Of a stretch of 11,058 nucleotides of DNA, positions 1-6,303 are shown piece by piece. Source of the DNA: Comamonas sp. lk. Its GTDB lineage: Bacteria; Pseudomonadota; Gammaproteobacteria; Burkholderiales; Burkholderiaceae_C. A program made the position numbers and the translations under genes. The stretch spans positions 1 through 11,058 of the forward strand of contig CAMDKE010000057.1 in assembly GCA_945901215.1 (NCBI GenBank), read 5' to 3'. The notes beneath the pieces are model-generated. The model was not told the origin of the DNA. It saw only the letters and a program-made list of their open reading frames with translations, and did not search any database. How positions within the stretch are numbered: the stretch's first letter is position 1; each line of letters opens with the position of its first letter.

Positions 1-731
1 AGACCCATGAACGTCTCCGCCTTGGCGCCCAGCGCCACGCCCAGGCGGGTCATTTCCGCCAGGCCGCGCGTAATCAGTGCAGCGCGGGCATTGAGACCCA
101 GGTTCAGGCCGTCACACAAACCGGTGGCGATCGCAAGCACGTTTTTGACCGCACCGCCAACCTCCACCCCAACTAAATCCTCGCTGGCGTATACCCGCAG
201 CAAGGGGCTGTGAAACGCGTGCACCAAGGCCTGGCGTACGGCGGCGTGCGCACTCGCAGCCACCAAGGCGGTAGGCTTTCCTTGCACCACTTCTTGGGCA
301 AAACTGGGCCCACTGAGCACCCCGGCCACCACGTTCGGTGCCACCAGGGCCTGAATTTCATGACCCAGAAGCCCCGGTGCTGTCTCGGCCAAGGCGGTTT
401 CAAACCCTTTGCACACCCACGCCATAGGCACTTGGATGGCGGCCAACGACACCAACAGCCCGCGCAGGCCAAGCATGGGCATGGCCAGCACCAGCAGGTC
501 TTGGGAGGCGAGATGTGTTTGCAGGTAGGGGCCTTGGAGTTGGCTTACCTTCAAAGAGTGTGGCAAAGCGACGCCGGGCAAGTAGCGCTGGTTTTCACGC
601 TGGGTTTGCATAGCACGCTGGTGGCCCGCGTCGCGCGACCACAAGGTCACGGTGTGGTTTTCCGGGTGTTGACTGGCACAAATCGCCAGCGCGCTGCCCC
701 AAGCTCCAGCGCCAAGAACCGTAATTTTCAT
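1..731 (-). CDS. gpsA: Glycerol-3-phosphate dehydrogenase [NAD(P)+], 3' end cut by window
   Basis: GpsA reduces dihydroxyacetone phosphate to sn-glycerol 3-phosphate in the cytoplasm, supplying the backbone for phospholipid synthesis. The visible 243 residues begin MKITVLGAGAWGSALA, the N-terminal Rossmann dinucleotide-binding loop (GAGAWG, residues 7-12). Then come VCKGFE (Lys108), SGPSFAQEV (residues 140-148) and VEVGGAVKNVLAIATG with the conserved catalytic Lys196, followed by the start of the C-terminal helical domain (GLNARAALITRGLAEM). The family is about 330 residues long, so roughly the last quarter lies beyond base 1. The start is the ATG at 731-729; no strong Shine-Dalgarno precedes it. 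It lies 45 bp downstream of secB on the same strand and is probably co-transcribed with it, a pairing common in proteobacteria. Identification is secure. Confidence 0.96.
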   Translation of the reverse strand, partial: MKITVLGAGAWGSALAICASQHPENHTVTLWSRDAGHQRAMQTQRENQRYLPGVALPHSLKVSQLQGPYLQTHLASQDLLVLAMPMLGLRGLLVSLAAIQVPMAWVCKGFETALAETAPGLLGHEIQALVAPNVVAGVLSGPSFAQEVVQGKPTALVAASAHAAVRQALVHAFHSPLLRVYASEDLVGVEVGGAVKNVLAIATGLCDGLNLGLNARAALITRGLAEMTRLGVALGAKAETFMG

Positions 732-776
732 AGCGGTGCGCTGCACAATAGTTTGGCTGCGGGGCAGAACTTGCGT

Positions 777-1229
777 TTACTGTGGCAGTGTCGCTACCGC
801 CTCAGTAGCCCCTTGGTTTTGCTGTTCGTACATGGCCTGGAAGTTGATCTCCGAAAGGTGCACGGGCGGAAAGCCGCCACGCTGAATCAAATCGGCCACA
901 TTGCCGCGCAAGTAAGGGTAGACGATTTGGGGGCATGCGATACCCATGATGGGTCCCATTTGCTCTGGCGCCAGATTGCGGATCTCGAAAATGCCGGCCT
1001 GTTTGGCTTCTACCAGGAAAACGGTTTTGTCTTTGATCTTGGTTTGCACGGTGGCGGTCACGCACACTTCGAAAATACCATCGGACACGGGGTTGGCCTC
1101 AATGCCGAGTTGGATGTCGACCGATGGCTGCTCCTGATCAAGCAAGATCGCTGGTGAATTGGGTTGCTCCATCGAGGCCTCTTTGAGGTAGACGCGCTGG
1201 ATTTGAAAAACTGGTTCTTGATCAGCCAT
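777..1229 (-). CDS. secB: Protein-export chaperone SecB
   Basis: SecB is a cytoplasmic tetrameric chaperone that keeps pre-proteins unfolded and hands them to SecA for Sec export. The 150-residue product is the usual length. It carries the family core from VFQIQRVYLKEAS (residues 7-19) through FEIRNL (81-86) to the diagnostic stretch from CPQIVYPYLRGNVADLI into GGFPPVHLSEINF (residues 99-130). The C-terminus is glutamine- and alanine-rich. The start chosen is the ATG giving MADQEPVFQ, with a weak purine-rich GAAAG about 8 nt upstream. An in-frame ATG five codons further upstream (1244) would place the start inside the T-tract of the preceding terminator-like hairpin, so it is less likely. gpsA follows 45 bp downstream. 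Confidence 0.96.
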   Translation of the reverse strand: MADQEPVFQIQRVYLKEASMEQPNSPAILLDQEQPSVDIQLGIEANPVSDGIFEVCVTATVQTKIKDKTVFLVEAKQAGIFEIRNLAPEQMGPIMGIACPQIVYPYLRGNVADLIQRGGFPPVHLSEINFQAMYEQQNQGATEAVATLPQ

Positions 1230-1247
1230 GGAAATTTCTTTCAAAGT

Positions 1248-1282
1248 AAAACAAAGCCCATCCGCAAGACGCCGGATGGGCT
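1248..1282 (-). terminator. Intrinsic terminator-like hairpin between grxC and secB
   Basis: The arms AGCCCATCCG (1255-1264) and CGGATGGGCT (1273-1282) are perfectly complementary over 10 bp around an 8-nt loop. Read on the minus strand, the stem is followed at once by TTTGTTTTAC, the U-rich tract of a rho-independent terminator. On the plus strand there is no T-tract, so it works leftwards only. It lies about 75 bp after the grxC stop and 25 bp before the secB start. It may end the rhodanese-grxC transcript, or act as an attenuator in the secB leader. Confidence 0.8.
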
Positions 1283-1324
1283 GACAAAACGGTGCAGGCC
1301 TAGTAAGGGCTGGCAGCGCGAGGA

Positions 1325-1353
1325 ATTATCGCAGCAGCAAGCACAGTGGTCGG
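1325..1353 (-). promoter_or_regulatory. Candidate secB promoter upstream of the hairpin
   Basis: On the minus strand a GATAAT box (1330-1325) sits 17 bp downstream of a weak CCGACC (1353-1348). This is the only -10-like element I see between the grxC stop and secB. If used, transcription would start near 1318, and the mRNA would run through the terminator-like hairpin before reaching secB. The -35 matches only three of six consensus bases, so this is a weak call. Confidence 0.25.
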
Positions 1354-1357
1354 CTGT

Positions 1358-1618
1358 TTAGGTCTGCATCAACAACGCGAGCAGTTGGCCCTGGCCGTCG
1401 AGCGCGATCAAATCGTCACAGCCGCCTACATGCGTGGTGCCGATAAATATTTGGGGTACCGTGCGCCGACCGGTGCGCTCCATCATGGTGGCTCGCTCGG
1501 CTGGGTTGGTGTCGATGCGGATTTCTTCTATGTGCTCCACGCCCTTGGACTTGAGGATGCGTTTTGCCTGCACGCAATACGGGCAAACGGCGGTGGTGTA
1601 CATCGTGACGCTTTGCAT
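1358..1618 (-). CDS. grxC: Glutaredoxin 3 (dithiol glutaredoxin)
   Basis: A small cytoplasmic glutathione-dependent thiol-disulfide oxidoreductase of 86 residues, the usual length. The active-site dithiol is CPYC (Cys12-Cys15). The cis-proline motif TVPQIFI (residues 53-59) and the glutathione-binding GGCDDL (65-70, followed by ALD) are intact and typical of the GrxC class. The start is the ATG giving MQSVTMYTT; the open frame runs further upstream, but that part would overlap the end of the rhodanese gene. It lies 13 bp downstream of the rhodanese on the same strand and is probably co-transcribed with it. A terminator-like hairpin follows. Confidence 0.95.
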   Translation of the reverse strand: MQSVTMYTTAVCPYCVQAKRILKSKGVEHIEEIRIDTNPAERATMMERTGRRTVPQIFIGTTHVGGCDDLIALDGQGQLLALLMQT

Positions 1619-1631
1619 AAACGGGCGCGCC

Positions 1632-2039
1632 TCAGGCTTTTTCGACGGGCAAATTGGCGCTCTTCCAAGCCGCCAAGCCGCCGCCCAGGGACTGGGTTTG
1701 CTCAAAACCCAGGGTTTTTGCGGTTGCCACCGCGCGCGCCGAACGTGCGCCAGACTGGCAAACCAGAATCAGCGGGAGGCTTTTGTTCTTGACCGCGCCC
1801 GCCAGCTTTGCCTGCAAATCACCCAAAGGAATGTTTTTGGACCCCACGATGTGGCCGGCAGCGTATTCGGCGGGTTCGCACACATCGACCACCACTGCTT
1901 TTTCACGGTTGATCAATTGCACCGCATCATTGGCGCTCAGGCCGGTGTTGACCGCGCCTTGAATCACCGGCCCCAGCAAAAGTGCGCCAGACACCACGGC
2001 CAATGCGATCAGCATCCAGTTATCGATAAAAAATTTCAC
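1632..2039 (-). CDS. Membrane-anchored single-domain rhodanese-like sulfurtransferase
   Basis: The 135-residue protein has one hydrophobic segment near the N-terminus (about residues 9-24) and then one rhodanese domain (about 35-130). The active-site loop is CQSGARS (Cys94 to Ser100), with the nucleophilic cysteine and the loop arginine both present, so it should carry a persulfide. The CDC25-type motif reads DVCEPAEYAAGHI: a cysteine (Cys54) stands where most single-domain rhodaneses have arginine. Few charges flank the membrane segment, so which side of the membrane the domain faces cannot be decided. grxC follows 13 bp downstream. The physiological sulfur acceptor is unknown. The family call is firm, the role is not. 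Confidence 0.9.
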   Translation of the reverse strand: MKFFIDNWMLIALAVVSGALLLGPVIQGAVNTGLSANDAVQLINREKAVVVDVCEPAEYAAGHIVGSKNIPLGDLQAKLAGAVKNKSLPLILVCQSGARSARAVATAKTLGFEQTQSLGGGLAAWKSANLPVEKA

Positions 2040-2149
2040 TTGGTTCCTTGTCTGTTGCGGGGGCTATCGGATCGCATTTTAGAATGGCTCAGTGCGCTGC
2101 GCACTCGAAGCCGCCAATTCCCACCTAGATACCCCCCGTTTTAGCCACC
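2040..2149. promoter_or_regulatory. Divergent promoter region between the rhodanese and gpmA, with a 15-bp palindrome
   Basis: This 110-bp gap separates the two divergent transcription units. ATTTTAGAAT (2076-2085) holds a -10-like box in each direction: TAGAAT on the plus strand (2080-2085) and TAAAAT on the minus strand (2081-2076). Each matches five of six consensus bases; neither has a convincing -35. The perfect palindrome AGTGCGC-T-GCGCACT (2091-2105) would overlap the gpmA transcription start and the rhodanese -35 region. It could be an operator, or a 5' stem-loop on the gpmA mRNA. No clear Shine-Dalgarno precedes gpmA. Confidence 0.4.
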
Positions 2150-2893
2150 ATGCACCAACTCGTACTGATCCGCCACGGCGAGTCCACCTGGAATTTAGAG
2201 AACCGCTTTACCGGCTGGACCGACGTGGATCTGACCCCCCTAGGGGTTGTGCAGGCCAAGAGCGCCGGACGTTTGCTAAAGAGCCTGGGCTATGAATTTG
2301 ATGTCGCCTACACCAGCATGCTAAAGCGTGCGACCCATACGCTGTGGCATTGCTTGGATGAAATGGATCGCACATGGCTGCCGGTGGTGCATTCCTGGCG
2401 GCTCAATGAGCGGCATTACGGTGCCTTGCAAGGCCTGAACAAAGCTGATATGGCCAAGCAATACGGAGAAGACCAGGTGTTGCAGTGGCGTCGCAGCTTC
2501 GACATTGCGCCACCGGCCCTCGACGCCAGCGATGCGCGATGCGAACGCGCAGACGTACGCTACGCCAAGTTGCAGCCTGCACAAATTCCGCTGACCGAAT
2601 GCCTCAAGGACACGGTGGCGCGCGTCATGCCGCTCTGGAATGAATCCATTGCGCCCGGCCTCTATGCTGGAAAGCGCATTGTGGTGGCGGCCCATGGAAA
2701 TTCGATCCGCGCCTTGGTCAAATACCTCGACGGCGTTGCCGACGATGCCATCGTTGGGGTCAACATTCCCAATGGCATACCGCTGGTATACGAGCTCGAT
2801 GCGCAGTTGCGCCCCATTCGGCACCACTATCTGGGCGACCCGCAATTGGCGGCCCAGGCAGCAGCGGCCGTGGTCTCTCAAGGTAAAGTTTAG
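2150..2893 (+). CDS. gpmA: 2,3-bisphosphoglycerate-dependent phosphoglycerate mutase
   Basis: This cytoplasmic glycolytic and gluconeogenic enzyme interconverts 3- and 2-phosphoglycerate through a phosphohistidine. The 247 residues match the dPGM class in length. RHGES holds the phosphorylated His9. NRFTGWTDVDL, Arg60 in SMLKRATHTLW, Glu87 in LNERHYGALQG and the second catalytic His182 in AAHGNS are all in place, as is NIPNGIPLVYE (residues 205-215). The start is the ATG giving MHQLVLIRHGE, which puts the catalytic motif at the expected distance from the N-terminus. ctpA follows after 59 bp on the same strand, a neighbour pairing familiar in Burkholderiales. Confidence 0.97.
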   Translation: MHQLVLIRHGESTWNLENRFTGWTDVDLTPLGVVQAKSAGRLLKSLGYEFDVAYTSMLKRATHTLWHCLDEMDRTWLPVVHSWRLNERHYGALQGLNKADMAKQYGEDQVLQWRRSFDIAPPALDASDARCERADVRYAKLQPAQIPLTECLKDTVARVMPLWNESIAPGLYAGKRIVVAAHGNSIRALVKYLDGVADDAIVGVNIPNGIPLVYELDAQLRPIRHHYLGDPQLAAQAAAAVVSQGKV

Positions 2894-2952
2894 GTATGGG
2901 GCGGGCTATGCCTCAGAATCGGCCCTCAGATTGAAATACGACGGGAATAAGC

Positions 2953-4389
2953 ATGGGTCAAAAGCTAAAAATCACGGGTTGGGTGATGCTCGGTGTGGTC
3001 GCGGGAGCGTTGACGACGGTGTCGTTACAAACGGTGGCACGCAATGCCTTGGCGCCCTTGCCCTTGGAGGAGTTGCAGCAGTTGTCCACCGTATTCGGCT
3101 TGATCAAGAGCGATTATGTGGAGGCTGTAGACGAGAAAAAACTGATTACCGACGCCATCTCTGGCATGGTGTCGAACCTGGACCCCCATTCCGTCTATTT
3201 TGATAAGAAGGCCTTTAAGGAATTTAAAGAAGGCACTGCCGGTAAATTTGTCGGCGTGGGCATAGAAATTACCCAAGAGGATGGACTGGTCAAGGTCATA
3301 ACCCCCATCGAGGGCTCACCCGCTTTTCGTGCGGGGATAAAAACCAATGACTTGGTTACCAAGATTGACGACACGGCGGTCAAGGGTTTGAGCCTTAACG
3401 AAGCGGTCAAACGCATGCGCGGAGAGCCTGCGACCAAGGTCATTCTCACTATTTATCGCAAGGACGAGAATCGTAGTTTCCCGGTCACCATCGTTCGAGA
3501 AGAAATCAAGCAACTGTCCGTGCGCGGCAAACTCGTAGAGCCTGGTTATGGTTGGGTGCGGGTGAGCCAGTTTCAGGAACGCACCGTGGACGACTTCGTC
3601 AAGAAAATCAACGAAATTTACAAACAAGACCCCAACATCAAGGGCATGGTTCTGGACTTGCGCAATGACCCGGGTGGCTTGCTCAACGCCGCAGTGGCCA
3701 TCTCAGCAGCGTTCTTGCCCGACAACGTGACCGTGGTGTCGACCAACGGGCAGACCGAAGACAGCAAGCAAACCCTGCGTGCTGTGGCCAAAGATTACCA
3801 GGGCCGCACGGGCGCAGACCCTATTCGCGGTTTGCCTGCCGGGCTGAAAAAGGTGCCGGTGGTGGTGCTGGTCAACGAGGGCTCGGCGTCAGCCAGTGAA
3901 ATCGTGGCCGGTGCTTTGCAAGACCACAAACGCGCCACCATCATGGGCAGCCAGACCTTTGGCAAGGGCTCGGTTCAGACTTTTCGCGCCCTGGGGCCCG
4001 ATACCGGCCTGAAAATCACGACCTCGCGCTACTACACGCCCAGCGGCAAGTCCATCCAAGCCAAGGGCATCGTGCCCGACGTGATGGTCGACGACACCGA
4101 AGAGGGTAGTCCGTACGCGGCATTGCGCACAAGGGAAGCTGACCTGGAGAAACACCTGGCCAGCGGCCAGGGTGAAGAACAAAAGGACCGGACGCGCGAG
4201 AAGGCCCGCGAGGAAGCCCTTAAGCGCCTCGAAGAGGAATCACGCAAGCCGGTCGCCGAGCGGAAAGCTCCGGAATTTGGAACCGACAAAGACTTTCAGC
4301 TCGCGCAGGCGATCAAGCAACTCAAGGGTCAACCGGTTTTGGTGAGTAAAACCTTGGTTGAGCGCAAGCCCGAAGCGAAAGAGGATTAG
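2953..4389 (+). CDS. ctpA: S41 family carboxy-terminal processing protease (CtpA)
   Basis: A serine protease of the cell envelope that trims or degrades periplasmic proteins from their C-terminus. Order in the 478 residues: a basic N-terminus with one hydrophobic segment (about 7-27, signal peptide or anchor, implying export); a helical cap region; a PDZ domain (about 95-180) with the GVGIEI and GSPAFRAGI signatures; and the S41 catalytic core. GSASASEI gives nucleophile Ser313, and QTFGKGSVQ gives the general base Lys338 and Gln342. The 25-residue Ser-Lys spacing matches family enzymes. TPSGKSIQAKGIVPDV follows. The tail from about 395 is highly charged (many Glu, Lys and Arg) and probably helical. 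A GGGA-type ribosome site precedes the ATG. The downstream MoeB-like gene starts 4 bp after the stop. Confidence 0.94.
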   Translation: MGQKLKITGWVMLGVVAGALTTVSLQTVARNALAPLPLEELQQLSTVFGLIKSDYVEAVDEKKLITDAISGMVSNLDPHSVYFDKKAFKEFKEGTAGKFVGVGIEITQEDGLVKVITPIEGSPAFRAGIKTNDLVTKIDDTAVKGLSLNEAVKRMRGEPATKVILTIYRKDENRSFPVTIVREEIKQLSVRGKLVEPGYGWVRVSQFQERTVDDFVKKINEIYKQDPNIKGMVLDLRNDPGGLLNAAVAISAAFLPDNVTVVSTNGQTEDSKQTLRAVAKDYQGRTGADPIRGLPAGLKKVPVVVLVNEGSASASEIVAGALQDHKRATIMGSQTFGKGSVQTFRALGPDTGLKITTSRYYTPSGKSIQAKGIVPDVMVDDTEEGSPYAALRTREADLEKHLASGQGEEQKDRTREKAREEALKRLEEESRKPVAERKAPEFGTDKDFQLAQAIKQLKGQPVLVSKTLVERKPEAKED

Positions 4390-4393
4390 GTCC

Positions 4394-5164
4394 ATGGACC
4401 TGCGCAGCATGGATGATGACGAGCTGCTGCGCTATTCGCGCCATATCCTGCTCGAAGACATCGGTATCGAGGGTCAAACGCGCATTCTCAATGGCCGCGC
4501 ATTGATCATCGGTGCCGGAGGGTTGGGCTCGCCAGCGGCCATGTACCTGGCCTGCGCGGGCCTGGGGCATATCACCCTGGTGGACCACGACACGGTCGAT
4601 TTAACCAACCTTCAACGCCAAATCGCCCACACCACGGACAGTGTGGGCACGTCCAAGGTGGAGTCGGCCAAGGCGACGCTGCTGCGTTTGAACCCGCGGA
4701 TTGAAGTCGTGGCCTTGGCTGCCCGGGCTGACGCTGCCATGCTCGAGGTGCTGGTGGCCCAGTCTGACGTGGTGCTCGATTGCTGCGACAACTTCAGCAC
4801 CCGCCACGCGGTAAACGCAGCCTGCGTCAAACACCGTAAACCGCTGGTGTCGGGCGCGGCCATTCAAATGGACGGTCAGATAGCGGTTTACGACCCGCGT
4901 GACAGCGCGTGCCCCTGCTATGCCTGTGTATTTGACCCCCTGGTTGCGCCGCCCGAAACCCGGTGCGCCACCATGGGCGTGTTTGCGCCGCTGGTGGGCA
5001 TCATCGGTGCCATGCAGGCGGCAGAAGCCCTCAAGATCATTGTTGACACGGGCCAAAGCCTGGCCGGGCGACTGTTGATGCTTGACGGTCGCAGCATGGA
5101 ATGGACCCAGGTCCGTATGCCACGCAAGGCCCACTGCGCTGTGTGCGGGACCAGCGGGCCGTAA
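4394..5164 (+). CDS. moeB: MoeB/ThiF-type E1-like adenylyltransferase
   Basis: HesA/MoeB/ThiF-family enzymes adenylate the C-terminal glycine of a small sulfur carrier (MoaD or ThiS), preparing it for thiocarboxylation in molybdopterin or thiamine synthesis. In the 256 residues, LLRYSRHILL opens the family signature. The ATP loop is GAGGLGSP (residues 40-47), followed by TLVDHDTVDLTNLQRQI and the CCDN motif (130-133). Two Cys pairs for structural zinc are present: CPCYAC (Cys175, Cys178) and CAVC (Cys248, Cys251). The conserved ATMGVFAPLVGIIGA follows Cys191. There is no C-terminal rhodanese domain. The start at 4394 is preceded by AAAGAGGA 8 nt upstream; an earlier in-frame start at 4358 overlaps ctpA, and the ATG at 4409 lacks a ribosome site. 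No moaD, moaE or thiS lies nearby, so its carrier partner cannot be assigned from context. Confidence 0.9.
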   Translation: MDLRSMDDDELLRYSRHILLEDIGIEGQTRILNGRALIIGAGGLGSPAAMYLACAGLGHITLVDHDTVDLTNLQRQIAHTTDSVGTSKVESAKATLLRLNPRIEVVALAARADAAMLEVLVAQSDVVLDCCDNFSTRHAVNAACVKHRKPLVSGAAIQMDGQIAVYDPRDSACPCYACVFDPLVAPPETRCATMGVFAPLVGIIGAMQAAEALKIIVDTGQSLAGRLLMLDGRSMEWTQVRMPRKAHCAVCGTSGP

Positions 5165-5185
5165 CCAGCAGGATCATCCAGGGGC

Positions 5186-5452
5186 TCAGCGGTAAAACGC
5201 TTCGACCTGACCCTTGAGCGTAATAAGCAGCGGGCGGCCTTTTCGGTCCCGTGTTTTTCCTGCCGGGACTTTGACCCAAGCCTCGCTAATGCAGTATTCC
5301 TCGACGTCCATGCGCTCCTTGCCGTTGAAGCGAATGCCCACGTCATGTTCAAACACAGCCGCTAGATAGTGGGGGCTGCGGGGGTCGACGGACAAATGGT
5401 CGGGCAGGTCGGGTCGGCCTGTGGGCCTGGGGGTGGAGGGTGTTTCGGTCAT
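5186..5452 (-). CDS. DUF3297 family small protein
   Basis: An 88-residue soluble protein I recognise as the DUF3297 family by PDHLSVDPRSPHY (residues 17-29), GIRFNGKERMDVEEYCISE (39-57) and the C-terminal block AGKTRDRKG followed by ITLKG. The family has no established function; some database entries carry a misleading glutathione peroxidase label that nothing in the sequence supports. The first 15 residues are Thr/Pro/Arg-rich and probably disordered. The start is the ATG at 5452; a GTG seven codons upstream is also in frame, and neither has a strong ribosome site. It lies 30 bp downstream of the yebC-family gene on the same strand and is probably co-transcribed. It converges tail to tail with moeB, with only 21 bp between the stops and no visible terminator. 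Confidence 0.85.
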   Translation of the reverse strand: MTETPSTPRPTGRPDLPDHLSVDPRSPHYLAAVFEHDVGIRFNGKERMDVEEYCISEAWVKVPAGKTRDRKGRPLLITLKGQVEAFYR

Positions 5453-5482
5453 GGATAGGTCAGGCGGCAGCACGGTTTTGGT

Positions 5483-6202
5483 TCAAGCGACCAGACCGAC
5501 ATAGACGTTTTGAACGTCGTCATTGGCATCAATGGCCGCCAAAAAGGTCTCTACTTCTTCTAGGTGCGCGGCGTTCAGGCTTTCTGCTGCCACCGGGTTC
5601 TTGGGTTTATAGCCTAGCTTGGCGCTGAGCACCGTAAACCCCTGGGCCGCCAGGGCGCGGCTGACCAGGTCCAGGTCGGCAGGGTCGGTGAGAAACAAGG
5701 TGTTGGAGTTTTCGTCGGCGGCCTCGAAGTCCTGCGCGCCGGCCTCAATGGCAGCGAGTTCGGCGTCCACACCCCTTGCGCCCGGTGTGGGTTCGGCTTC
5801 GATCATGCCCACGTGGTCGAAATCCCATGCCACCGAACCCGAGGTTCCGAGGTGACCTTTGCGAAACAGCACCCGCATCTCGGGTGCGGTACGGTTGACG
5901 TTATCGGTCAGGCACTCGACCATGACCGCCACCTGGTGGGGGGCAAAGCCTTCGTAAATCACGTGCTCGAAATGCACCGCCTCGCCGCTTAGGCCCGCGC
6001 CTTTCTTGATGGCGCGGTCCAAGGTTTCTTTGGGCATCGAAATTTTGCGCGCCTGCTCCATCACCAGCCGCAAGCGCGCGTTGCTGGCTGGGTCTGCGCC
6101 ATTGCGCGCTGCGATCATGATGTCCTTGGACAATTTTCCGAAGGCCCGGCCCCGCGCATTGGCTGCCAGTTCCTTGCCTTTTGCTTTCCACTGCGCGCCC
6201 AT
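5483..6202 (-). CDS. YebC/PmpR family protein
   Basis: YebC proteins were long annotated as transcriptional regulators. Recent work on the family describes members as translation factors that relieve ribosome stalling at proline-rich stretches. The 239 residues cover the full three-domain fold. Family blocks include KLSKDIMIAARNGADP (residues 23-38), ARLRLVMEQARKISMPKETLDRAIKKG (43-68), YEGFAP, LTDNVNRTAPEMR (98-110) and GSVAWDF (122-128). The N-terminus reads MGAQWKAKGKELAANARG, not the canonical YebC opening with HSKWANIKHRK. That resembles the second paralog group (YeeI or YebC2-like), so I leave the symbol blank. The start is the ATG at 6202, preceded by AAGAAAG; a longer in-frame extension lacks family similarity. 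DUF3297 follows 30 bp downstream. Confidence 0.92.
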   Translation of the reverse strand: MGAQWKAKGKELAANARGRAFGKLSKDIMIAARNGADPASNARLRLVMEQARKISMPKETLDRAIKKGAGLSGEAVHFEHVIYEGFAPHQVAVMVECLTDNVNRTAPEMRVLFRKGHLGTSGSVAWDFDHVGMIEAEPTPGARGVDAELAAIEAGAQDFEAADENSNTLFLTDPADLDLVSRALAAQGFTVLSAKLGYKPKNPVAAESLNAAHLEEVETFLAAIDANDDVQNVYVGLVA

Positions 6203-6268
6203 GGTGTTGCTTTCTTGGTGTTGTAGCGTCTGCAACGCTGATGTGATGGCTTGATGGGGTGTGCGTGG

Positions 6269-6297
6269 GTTATACACCCAGACGTAACACCGGCGAA
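6269..6297 (-). promoter_or_regulatory. Candidate promoter for the yebC-family gene
   Basis: In the 101-bp gap after the DUF429 gene, the minus strand shows TATAAC (6274-6269, five of six consensus bases) 17 bp downstream of a weak TTCGCC (6297-6292). Transcription would start near 6262, giving a leader of about 60 nt. That leader contains a short hairpin, AGCGT-N5-ACGCT (6225-6239). No intrinsic terminator is visible after DUF429, so read-through from upstream is also possible. Confidence 0.4.
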
Positions 6298-6303
6298 CGG
6301 GCT

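Noticed and set aside
210..1157. A 315-codon open frame on the plus strand opposite gpsA and secB
   Set aside because: It is antisense to two well-conserved genes; its translation shows no family motif. High GC and codon bias on the real strand keep this frame open.
1434..2144. A 236-codon plus-strand open frame opposite grxC and the rhodanese
   Set aside because: Both opposing genes have intact active-site motifs; the plus-strand product looks like an antisense shadow.
4358..4393. An earlier in-frame start for the MoeB-like gene
   Set aside because: It would overlap the end of ctpA by 32 bp and add residues absent from the family; the ATG at 4394 has an AAAGAGGA ribosome site.
5165..5185. 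A bidirectional terminator between moeB and DUF3297
   Set aside because: The gap is only 21 bp, with a short GGATcATCC symmetry and no T-tract on either strand.
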